Assembly (NCBI GenBank): GCA_947494085.1
Contig: CANLTP010000015.1
Span: 1-13,443, forward strand
DNA from: Actinomycetota bacterium
GTDB taxonomy: Bacteria; Actinomycetota; Actinomycetes; Nanopelagicales; Nanopelagicaceae
Reading direction: 5' to 3'
DNA: 13,443 nt
Below the pieces are notes generated by a model. It saw only the letters and a list, made by a program, of their open reading frames with translations. It ran no database searches and had not been told where the DNA came from. Position 1 is the stretch's first letter. Each line of letters begins with the position of its first letter. A program made the position numbers and the translations under genes. This document shows, piece after piece, positions 6,082 to 12,688 of the stretch.

Positions 6082-7365
6082 TTAACCCATCACAGTTCCG
6101 GTGTTATCGGCGTTAAACAACCGCTTTCGCGAAAACGCTGACATGTTTATCTCATTTCCTGTGCGTTCTGCTCGAACCTTTACGGGATCAACATCATGAT
6201 TCTGGCCCGCTCTGACGGCATCGATTAACGCTGTCATCAACTTGCCAACCATCGGAGCATTCTTAAATTGGTTCCCGCTCGTTCCGATAGCTACAAAGAA
6301 TCCATCAAGTTCAGTTCGGTCATAAATTGGTGTCCAATCAGCAGCTACGTCATAAATACCAGCAATGCCGGATGGCGAATTAGGAATCTGTAACGCAGGA
6401 AATCTGCGCGCTGCGCGAGTTACTTGAGCTTCAAAGAGTTCTTTAGTTCTATTTAAATTTACCGCTTCAACATCATCAACCCAATCAAGGCGATCACACT
6501 CTGGCTCGGTGCCGCCAATATAAGTTGCACCAGTCGGAGAAGATCTCATATAAGTTCCAAGATCTAAATCTCCAATAATTGGCCCTGGTAGTAAATTCAT
6601 TGGAGTATTTATCTGGTGAACTTCTTGGCGCATAGGCTTTACAGAGATTGTAAAATCCTCCCCTACTCCAGCAAGTTGATTGATGCGATTAGACCAAGGC
6701 CCACCTGCATTAATAAGAATATCCGCAAAAATCTTTTCATTGCCATCAATTTCAACACCTATGACTTTGTTACCTTCTTGAAGAATTGCCGTTACCTTAC
6801 TTTTAAAGCGAAATTTCACGCCAGAATTAATTGCAGCATAGGCTAAATTTTCTGTCGCTAGTAATGGATCATCGATATAGCCACCGTTGGGCGTGAAGAT
6901 CGCACCAAGTGATTCTTTCGCATCTTCCCAAAATGCATCATCAGCTAATGTCTTTGGTGGCCAATATTTACCCGCATCAATTCCGGTTACATTCTTAGAC
7001 AAGTCTGATGAATCCCAAACTTCATAAGGGATTCCAACTGATTCAAATAATTGTGAAGTCTTCTCCCCTGAAATTACTGGCGCATCCAACATAACAACGC
7101 CCACATCAACCATCTTTGAATAGCGTTCCTGTTTTTTACCAAGATGATCAGGCCAGTTTTTCCAGCAATGAAAAGATTCCCATGCAAGCGCAACTGCATC
7201 AAACGTTGAGTAATTAAAACGAACTACGGCACTTGAAGCACTTGTGGATCCCTGTCCTGGGCCTTGCGCTTTATCAACTGCAATAACTTCATAACCTTTA
7301 GCGGCCATTTCAAAGGCAATGGAACAGCCAATTACACCGGCACCTATAACTATTGCTTTAGCCAC
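6082..7365 (-). CDS. FAD-dependent oxidoreductase, DAO family
   Basis: DAO-superfamily flavoenzyme, 427 aa, related to sarcosine oxidase beta/glycine oxidase/D-amino acid oxidases, which oxidise C-N bonds of amines or amino acids. The N terminus has the dinucleotide motif G8-A-G-V-I-G13 and Asp31 ending beta-2. GSTSASSAVVRF (39-50) is the flavin-contact segment, and INAGGPWSN is the usual second FAD motif. The C-terminal GIAGIYDVAADWTPIYD...AIGTSGNQFKNAPMVG block is the conserved DAO end. No signal peptide. It starts at a GTG; a TAAAAT box lies exactly 6 nt upstream and no Shine-Dalgarno is seen, so a leaderless mRNA is likely, although read-through from the tRNA just upstream is also possible. 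Substrate unknown; the nearby racemase makes D-amino acids or N-methylated amino acids reasonable guesses. Confidence 0.85.
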   Translation of the reverse strand: MAKAIVIGAGVIGCSIAFEMAAKGYEVIAVDKAQGPGQGSTSASSAVVRFNYSTFDAVALAWESFHCWKNWPDHLGKKQERYSKMVDVGVVMLDAPVISGEKTSQLFESVGIPYEVWDSSDLSKNVTGIDAGKYWPPKTLADDAFWEDAKESLGAIFTPNGGYIDDPLLATENLAYAAINSGVKFRFKSKVTAILQEGNKVIGVEIDGNEKIFADILINAGGPWSNRINQLAGVGEDFTISVKPMRQEVHQINTPMNLLPGPIIGDLDLGTYMRSSPTGATYIGGTEPECDRLDWVDDVEAVNLNRTKELFEAQVTRAARRFPALQIPNSPSGIAGIYDVAADWTPIYDRTELDGFFVAIGTSGNQFKNAPMVGKLMTALIDAVRAGQNHDVDPVKVRAERTGNEINMSAFSRKRLFNADNTGTVMG

Positions 7366-7371
7366 CTAGGA

Positions 7372-7377
7372 ATTTTA
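7372..7377 (-). promoter_or_regulatory. Leaderless-type -10 box for the FAD oxidoreductase gene
   Basis: On the minus strand TAAAAT (5 of 6 to TATAAT) is followed by TCCTAG and then the GTG at 7365. The 6-nt spacing places the transcription start at the start codon. The -35 region (about 7395-7400) is not recognisable. Confidence 0.5.
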
Positions 7378-7400
7378 ACGCGCATACTTTGAATTATTGA

Positions 7401-7485
7401 TGGTGGCGGGTGAAGGATTTGAACCTTCGAAGGCAGAGCCGGGGGATTTACAGTCCCCTCCCATTGGCCGCTCGGGCAACCCGCC
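7401..7485 (-). tRNA. tRNA-Tyr (anticodon GUA)
   Basis: The minus strand folds into a class II tRNA of 85 nt with an encoded CCA end (7401-7403). The acceptor stem is GGCGGGT (7485-7479) with ACCCGCC (7411-7405) and A as discriminator (7404). The anticodon stem GGGGA/TCCCC encloses CTGTAAA, with anticodon GTA at 7451-7449. A longer variable arm (GGC/GCC core) precedes the T arm GAAGG-TTCAAAT-CCTTC. The long variable arm plus GUA is normal for bacterial tRNA-Tyr. It lies between two minus-strand genes, 48 bp after the lactate dehydrogenase gene and 35 bp before the FAD oxidoreductase gene. Confidence 0.97.
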
Positions 7486-7533
7486 AGGGTTATTTACGGC
7501 TTGCGTAGATTACCTTATTAAGCAGCGCACTTA

Positions 7534-8760
7534 CTAATTTCTAATTCGGGCTCCATTTTTGCGAACTTCAGCGATATTGGTTGCACCAGATAGCGCCATT
7601 CCATTTTCAAATTCTCTGCGCATAATTTCAATCACTTGCTCTATTCCGGCTTCACCATTGGCCATAGCGCCATATAGGTAGGCACGTCCGATGAATACTG
7701 CTTTTGCACCAAGTGCAATAGCACCAAGTGCATCAAGTCCCGACATGATTCCACCATCGATATAGATCTCCACTTTATTTCCAACCGCTTTAACAACTTC
7801 GGGGAGAATTTCTAGTGGAACTTGGCCGCGATCGAATTGACGACCGCCATGATTAGACAGAATAATTCCCTGCACTCCAAGCTTTGCAACGGCCTTTGCA
7901 TCATCAACACTTTGAATTCCTTTTACGATAATTGGGCCCTTCCATACCGAACGCAACCAAGTTATTTCTTTCATGGTTGTGGATGGATCAAAGATTAACC
8001 CTGCAAGTTGTGAGAGCGGTTTATCCCAACCCCTAAATGCTGCAAATTCTAATTTTCCGGTGGTGAATAAATTTAGCCACCAAATTGGTTTGCGAGCAAT
8101 TGCAAAGACTGTATTAATACTAATTTTAGGTGGAACGGTTAGGCCATTTCGATTATCTCTATAACGCAGACCTGCGACCGGAGTATCAACCGTTAAAACT
8201 AGCGCCTCAAATCCATTATCTTTTGCCTGTTTAATTACTGCCAAACTATCACTGCGGTTTTTCATTATATAAAGCTGGAACCAACGTCTAGAATCTGGAA
8301 CTGCTTTTGCTAGCTCCTCGGGTGAAGTTGTTCCCATAGTTGACAGGGCATAAATTAAATTCTTCTTGCTAGCAACGTTTGCTACAGCTGGTTCACCTAC
8401 ATGGTGCATTAAGCGGGTATATCCAGTCGGGGCAAAGCAGATTGGGATGTCTACAACCTTGCCGAGAATCTTTTCAGTGGTATCTATTTTGGAGACATCA
8501 CGAAGAACGCGGGAATTCATTTCGATTCTGGAATATGCCGCACGGGTTCTGGAATATGCGATCTCATCTACAGCGCCACCTTCGACGTAATCGAAGACCA
8601 CTTCAGGCGTGCGCTTCCTTGCAATATCCGCCAAGTCAGCAATGGTTTGTGCTCGAAGCAATTGACCTTTATATGGATTAAGCGAAGGAAGGGACCAATC
8701 AATTAGCGACCAAAAATATGGGAGGCTCGGGAATTTACGAGAGCTCCGAATCATGAGCAC
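7534..8760 (-). CDS. lldD: FMN-dependent L-lactate dehydrogenase / alpha-hydroxy acid oxidase
   Basis: FMN-binding (S)-2-hydroxyacid dehydrogenase family, 408 aa; the usual reaction is L-lactate to pyruvate, passing electrons to quinone or, in oxidases, to oxygen. Visible family residues: FDYVEGGA (56-63), the flavin-side APTGYTRLMH stretch (about 110-119), QLY (162-164), VDTPVAGLRYRDNRNG (191-206), Lys280 in IIVKGI, the catalytic base His304 in SNHGGRQFD with Arg307, and the phosphate-binding DGGIMSGLDALGAIALGA (335-352). The extended N terminus before QTIADL is usual for actinobacterial members. Start: GTG at 8760, with AGGG 6 nt before it and a TAGGGT -10-like box; an in-frame ATG at 8754 is the alternative. 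Related paralogues (mandelate or glycolate enzymes, MftD) cannot be ruled out, but no mycofactocin genes are nearby. Confidence 0.85.
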   Translation of the reverse strand: MLMIRSSRKFPSLPYFWSLIDWSLPSLNPYKGQLLRAQTIADLADIARKRTPEVVFDYVEGGAVDEIAYSRTRAAYSRIEMNSRVLRDVSKIDTTEKILGKVVDIPICFAPTGYTRLMHHVGEPAVANVASKKNLIYALSTMGTTSPEELAKAVPDSRRWFQLYIMKNRSDSLAVIKQAKDNGFEALVLTVDTPVAGLRYRDNRNGLTVPPKISINTVFAIARKPIWWLNLFTTGKLEFAAFRGWDKPLSQLAGLIFDPSTTMKEITWLRSVWKGPIIVKGIQSVDDAKAVAKLGVQGIILSNHGGRQFDRGQVPLEILPEVVKAVGNKVEIYIDGGIMSGLDALGAIALGAKAVFIGRAYLYGAMANGEAGIEQVIEIMRREFENGMALSGATNIAEVRKNGARIRN

Positions 8761-8762
8761 AA

Positions 8763-8790
8763 TTTACCCTACAATTGCGCTCAGTAGAAT
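8763..8790 (+). promoter_or_regulatory. Candidate promoter of yajQ
   Basis: TTTACC (8763-8768) and TAGAAT (8785-8790, 5 of 6 to TATAAT) are 16 bp apart. The start site near 8797 would give a leader of about 38 nt carrying the Shine-Dalgarno at 8821-8826. The 74-bp region is shared with the divergent lactate dehydrogenase gene. Confidence 0.4.
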
Positions 8791-8820
8791 ATGTAAATTC
8801 TTGAAAATTGCTCATCGGTA

Positions 8821-8826
8821 AAGGGG
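8821..8826 (+). promoter_or_regulatory. Ribosome binding site that fixes the yajQ start
   Basis: AAGGGG lies 8 nt before the TTG at 8835, while the longer in-frame start (TTG at 8808) has no such site and this site would fall inside its coding region. The TTG at 8835 also gives the family's normal N terminus. Confidence 0.75.
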
Positions 8827-8834
8827 TCTTTAAA

Positions 8835-9323
8835 TTGGCTGATTCAAGTTTCGATATTGTCTCTGAAGTAGATCATATGGAAGTAGATAATGCTTTCAAT
8901 CAAGCGGACCGCGAGATTGCAACACGTTTTGACTTCAAGAATACCGATAGCAAAATTGAGAAGTCTGGTGAGAAGTTTCTAATTGAAGGTCAGTCCGAAG
9001 AGAAGGCAAAAGCTGTTCTAGAAGTGTTTAAGGATAAGTTAATCAAACGCCAGGTCTCTTTGAAGCATCTGGAATCCACTGACCCAGAACTAAGTGGAAA
9101 GATTTACAAGATTAGCTGCACACTTAAAGAAGGCATCTCTACTGAGAACGCAAAGAAGCTGGCAAAGATAATTAGAGATGAAGGCCCAAAATCTGTTAAG
9201 ACCCAGATTCAAGGAGAAACACTTCGAGTTACAAGTAAGTCACGTGATGATTTACAGGACACTATGGCGCTAGTAAAAGGGCAGAAGCTAGATTTTGCAG
9301 TTCAATTTACGAACTATCGCTAG
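8835..9323 (+). CDS. yajQ: YajQ family nucleotide-binding protein
   Basis: UPF0234/YajQ protein, 162 aa from the TTG at 8835, matching the usual length of about 163. It begins (M)ADSSFDIVSEVD, as in most YajQ proteins, continues with EVDNAFNQADREIATRFDFK, and ends with the family signature LDFAVQFTNYR. The fold is two ferredoxin-like RNP domains; members bind nucleotides and RNA, and a Xanthomonas homologue binds cyclic di-GMP. The frame is open 27 nt further upstream to another TTG (8808), but the AAGGGG site and the N-terminal alignment argue for the shorter form. It is followed 3 nt later by the permease gene, an apparent two-gene unit. Confidence 0.93.
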   Translation: MADSSFDIVSEVDHMEVDNAFNQADREIATRFDFKNTDSKIEKSGEKFLIEGQSEEKAKAVLEVFKDKLIKRQVSLKHLESTDPELSGKIYKISCTLKEGISTENAKKLAKIIRDEGPKSVKTQIQGETLRVTSKSRDDLQDTMALVKGQKLDFAVQFTNYR

Positions 9324-9326
9324 TTA

Positions 9327-10226
9327 ATGAGTAAAACCCGGCTTGGTTTTATATATGGATTTAGCTCCTACACACTCTGGGGTCTCTTTCCACTCTATTG
9401 GCCACTGCTACAACCTGCCACACCATTAGAAATGGTTTCACACCGAGCAGTTTGGTCTCTAGCTATCTGCGTTATCGCTCTTGCAATTATGCACCAACTT
9501 AAATCAACTTTTGCCTTAATGCTCTCCCCTGGGGTCTTCTGGAAATTTGTATTGGCGGCTGGCTTTATTTCGGCAAATTGGCTTGCATATATCTGGGCCG
9601 TGAATAACGAGCAGATTGTTGAAGCATCCCTCGGTTATTACATGCAACCAATACTCCTTGTTCTACTTGGCATTTTCGTATTCAAAGAGGAGCTGCGAAA
9701 GATTCAATGGGTGGCTTTTATTGTTGCGGCAATCGGCGTAATAATTTTAACTATTGATTACGGCCGCCCGCCTTGGATCTCATTTGTTCTTGCTTTCTCC
9801 TGGAGCTCTTACAGCTTTGTAAAGAAAAAGATAAACTTAGGTTCGCTTCAAGGGCTTGCGATTGAAACTTTTATCGCGTCATTCTTCTATGGTGCTTATT
9901 TAATTTGGCTTAGCGAACAAGGTAAGGGTCAATTTGGAAATGGTGTTGGTCTAACAGCTCTATTGATTGGTGCGGGTGTTGTTACCGCAGTTCCGCTACT
10001 TCTATTTAACGGGGCAACAACACGAATTCCTTTTACGATGATTGGGTTACTGCAATACCTAACCCCAACAATTCAATTTATGCTTGCAGTGTTCTTGCGC
10101 CACGAACCAATGCCTGCAGGAAGATGGATCGGCTTTGTGTTTATCTGGGTTGCTCTTATAGCGCTCGGCTATGACTTAATTAAATCAGGAAGTACGCGAG
10201 ATAACCGCTTGGCTCAGCCCGACTAG
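9327..10226 (+). CDS. rarD: EamA-family permease RarD
   Basis: Drug/metabolite transporter superfamily membrane protein, 299 aa (E. coli RarD is about 296), with about ten hydrophobic segments in two EamA halves. Recognisable RarD features are the N-terminal GFSSYTLWGLFPLYWPLL segment, EMVSHRAVWSL, the ANWLAYIWAVNN...SLGYYMQPI block in the first half, and LLQYLTPTIQFMLAVF in the second. The physiological substrate of RarD is unclear; the name comes from chloramphenicol sensitivity. The ATG lies 3 nt after the yajQ stop and has no Shine-Dalgarno of its own, so its translation probably depends on yajQ. Its last 42 bp overlap the 3' end of the convergent polyprenyl synthase gene. Confidence 0.9.
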   Translation: MSKTRLGFIYGFSSYTLWGLFPLYWPLLQPATPLEMVSHRAVWSLAICVIALAIMHQLKSTFALMLSPGVFWKFVLAAGFISANWLAYIWAVNNEQIVEASLGYYMQPILLVLLGIFVFKEELRKIQWVAFIVAAIGVIILTIDYGRPPWISFVLAFSWSSYSFVKKKINLGSLQGLAIETFIASFFYGAYLIWLSEQGKGQFGNGVGLTALLIGAGVVTAVPLLLFNGATTRIPFTMIGLLQYLTPTIQFMLAVFLRHEPMPAGRWIGFVFIWVALIALGYDLIKSGSTRDNRLAQPD

Positions 10227-11174
10227 TGCGGCTTTAGCTGGACCCTCTGGAAGTGCTTCTAAATGTTTCTGAGCTGATCGACCATAACCCGCAACCAATT
10301 CTCGAGACTTAGTCAACGCACTATGGCTACGAAGTTTCAAAATAGTTTCTGCAACAACAGTTTCATCAGTAATCGGGGCTGATAACAACTTCTTTAATTC
10401 TGCATCTGCCGGGTCATTTGATTCTAGAATAAATAGAGTTACAAGGGTTGGGACACCCTCGCGAAGATCGGTTCCTGGAGTCTTTCCAGACTCTTTTGAA
10501 TCACTTGCGATATCGATAATGTCATCTGCCAGTTGGAAAACAGTTCCAATTTCTTCACCAAATTTTGTAAGAGCTTCCATAATCTTCTCGTCGGCACCTG
10601 AAATCATTGCGCCATATCTTGCACTCGCTGAAATAAGTGATGCAGTTTTATCTGCTACGACATCTAAGTAATGTTCTAGTTGCGTCTTTCCTTCACTTGA
10701 ACCTTGGGTTTCAGTTATCTGCCCAATTACTAACCTTTCAAAAGTTAGCGCTTGCAGTCGAACTGCCTCGGGACCAAGGTCTGCTAAAAGTTGGGAAGTC
10801 TTTGCGAATAAATAATCTCCGGTAAGAATTGCTACTGTGTTATTCCAGCGATTATTTGCGCTTTCAACACCTCTGCGAAGAGGTGCTTCATCCATTACAT
10901 CATCATGATAAAGCGTTCCAAGATGAGTTAATTCGCAAACTACTGCTGCTTCTTTAATTCCTTTGGCTTTTGGGTCACCGAAGTGCGAGGCAATTAAAGT
11001 CAGTAGTGGGCGTAGGCGCTTTCCTCCAGCATCAACTAAGTGCCTTGAGGTCTCAATAACTAACGGATATTTTCCTTCAATCGCATCACGCAATAGGACT
11101 TCAACTTCGGCCATCGATACAAGTAAATCTTTTTCTAGCTTCGGATCAATATCCGGAATCCCGATTTGTGCCAT
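10185..11174 (-). CDS. Long-chain polyprenyl diphosphate synthase
   Basis: Trans-isoprenyl diphosphate synthase, 329 aa, extending an allylic diphosphate with isopentenyl diphosphate. Visible motifs: GKRLRP (51-56), first aspartate-rich motif D91-D-V-M-D95 with downstream RR (100-101), Lys176-Thr177, and second motif D217-D-I-I-D221. The residue five before the first Asp is Gly86, a small side chain that lets long products grow, so an octaprenyl or similar chain for menaquinone is likely (inference). Its start overlaps the nuoN stop by one base (TAATG), so it is the last gene of the complex I operon, an arrangement common in Actinobacteria that links quinone synthesis to the quinone-using dehydrogenase. 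Its 3' end overlaps rarD in antisense. Confidence 0.92.
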   Translation of the reverse strand: MAQIGIPDIDPKLEKDLLVSMAEVEVLLRDAIEGKYPLVIETSRHLVDAGGKRLRPLLTLIASHFGDPKAKGIKEAAVVCELTHLGTLYHDDVMDEAPLRRGVESANNRWNNTVAILTGDYLFAKTSQLLADLGPEAVRLQALTFERLVIGQITETQGSSEGKTQLEHYLDVVADKTASLISASARYGAMISGADEKIMEALTKFGEEIGTVFQLADDIIDIASDSKESGKTPGTDLREGVPTLVTLFILESNDPADAELKKLLSAPITDETVVAETILKLRSHSALTKSRELVAGYGRSAQKHLEALPEGPAKAALVGLSQAVISRTS

Positions 11175-12688
11175 TAGCGTAAGAAGTAAGCGAAGTCTTG
11201 CGCGATATCAAACAATAGTGATGGTGCAATTCCGAGAAGAATAGTAAATATCGCACAGATTGAAATTGAAATTCTGGTAAGAACTGATGGAATTACTACA
11301 GAGATTGAATCATTAGTTGCGTCTGCGAAGAAGAGCATCAAAATAACCCGTAGGTAGAAGAAGACTGCAATCGCACTTGATAGAACACCAACGACAACTA
11401 GTGAAATATTTCCAGATTCATATGCGGCTGAGAAGATTGAGAACTTACCAACAAAGCCGCTAGTTAGTGGAATACCAGCAAAGCTCAATAAGAACAGTGA
11501 GAATACTGATGCGACCAATGGAGATTTCTTACCAAGACCAACCCATCTGTTGACATCACTAACTTCACCAGCAGAATCTCGAACCATAGTGACGATTGCG
11601 AAAGCACCTATCGTGGCAACTCCATATGCAAAGAGATAGAAGAGCGCTGCGCTAAGGGCATTCTCATTTAGCGAAACTACCGCAGTCAGGATAAAGCCAG
11701 CATGCGCGATTGAAGAGTAAGCCAACATGCGCTTCATATCTCGCTGTGAAATTGCAGCGATAGATCCAACTATCATCGTGATTACTGAAATTACTGCAAT
11801 AAACGGTTTCCAACTTGTTTGCGCAGCATCTAGACCGAGATAGAAAATTCGTAGCGTCGCACCAAAAGCCGCTGCCTTTGTTGCCGCAGCCATAAATCCA
11901 GTAATCGGCGTTGGTGCACCTTGGTAAACATCTGGTGTCCAAGAATGGAATGGAACAGCGCCAACTTTAAATAGAAGTCCAACAGAGAGAAATGTAATTC
12001 CAAGAAGTAAGAAGACGTCATTGCCACCTGAACCACGAATCGCATCTGTTAATCCATTTAGCGAAATAGTTCCGGAATAGCCGTAAAGCAACGCGGCACC
12101 AAATAGGAAGAAGGCTGATGAGTATGCACCCAATAAGAAATACTTAAGTGCTGCTTCTTGTGAAAGCAATCTGCGGCGGCGAGAGAGGCCGGCCATCAAA
12201 TAAAGTGGAAGTGAGAGAACTTCTAGTGCAACGAAGAGCGTTATGAAATCTGTTGCGACTGGAAAGAGCATCATTCCGGCAACTGCAAAGAGGGTAAGTG
12301 GGAATACTTCAGTCTGTTGTTTTCCAGCTTGAATTGCTGCGGCTTCTTCTGCCGATCCAGGAAGCGCTGATGCTTGCGGAACAAAATTGTCTTGATCTGC
12401 AATTACCAAAATTCCTAGGAAGGCAAAGATCAATATTGCGCCTTGTAAAAACATTCCAGCGCCATCAATTGATACCGACGTAACTGCGGCGATAGATGAA
12501 CCTTGATTTCTAACGCGAACTAATAAATTAAATGAAACTACGATTGCTCCTAGTGCAATTACTAGCTGCATTCGAGCCCGCCAAGCTTGCTTAACAAATG
12601 CTTCAACCAGAACTCCGATTAAGGCAGCTCCAAGAATTACTAAAATTGGAGCAAGGAGTGCGTAATCTAATTTAGGTGCGGTTAACAT
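11174..12688 (-). CDS. nuoN: NADH-quinone oxidoreductase subunit N
   Basis: Antiporter-like membrane subunit of respiratory complex I, 504 aa, about 14 transmembrane helices; it takes part in proton pumping driven by NADH:menaquinone oxidoreduction. Conserved charged residues of the channel are visible: E156 in LFVALEVLSL, K182 in ALKYFLLG, K241 in LLFKVGAVPFHSW, and K271 in ATKAAAFG, with the same mutual spacing as in E. coli NuoN. TPDVYQGAPTPITGF is a family hallmark. The polar stretch at about 97-128 ending in TEVFPLTLF is typical of actinobacterial NuoN. The ATG directly follows the nuoM stop with no gap; GGTGGGG 6 nt upstream serves as the ribosome binding site inside nuoM. Confidence 0.95.
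   Translation of the reverse strand: MLTAPKLDYALLAPILVILGAALIGVLVEAFVKQAWRARMQLVIALGAIVVSFNLLVRVRNQGSSIAAVTSVSIDGAGMFLQGAILIFAFLGILVIADQDNFVPQASALPGSAEEAAAIQAGKQQTEVFPLTLFAVAGMMLFPVATDFITLFVALEVLSLPLYLMAGLSRRRRLLSQEAALKYFLLGAYSSAFFLFGAALLYGYSGTISLNGLTDAIRGSGGNDVFLLLGITFLSVGLLFKVGAVPFHSWTPDVYQGAPTPITGFMAAATKAAAFGATLRIFYLGLDAAQTSWKPFIAVISVITMIVGSIAAISQRDMKRMLAYSSIAHAGFILTAVVSLNENALSAALFYLFAYGVATIGAFAIVTMVRDSAGEVSDVNRWVGLGKKSPLVASVFSLFLLSFAGIPLTSGFVGKFSIFSAAYESGNISLVVVGVLSSAIAVFFYLRVILMLFFADATNDSISVVIPSVLTRISISICAIFTILLGIAPSLLFDIAQDFAYFLR

Noticed and set aside
8366..8681. Overlapping plus-strand frames of 74 and 100 codons antisense to the lactate dehydrogenase
   Set aside because: The opposite strand encodes well-conserved family motifs; these frames have low-complexity, unrecognisable translations and are shadows.
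1380..8760. Mobile element or genomic island boundaries around the catabolic block
   Set aside because: No transposase, integrase, terminal inverted repeats or direct repeats seen, and the tRNA-Tyr gene is intact without a visible partial copy to serve as an attachment site.
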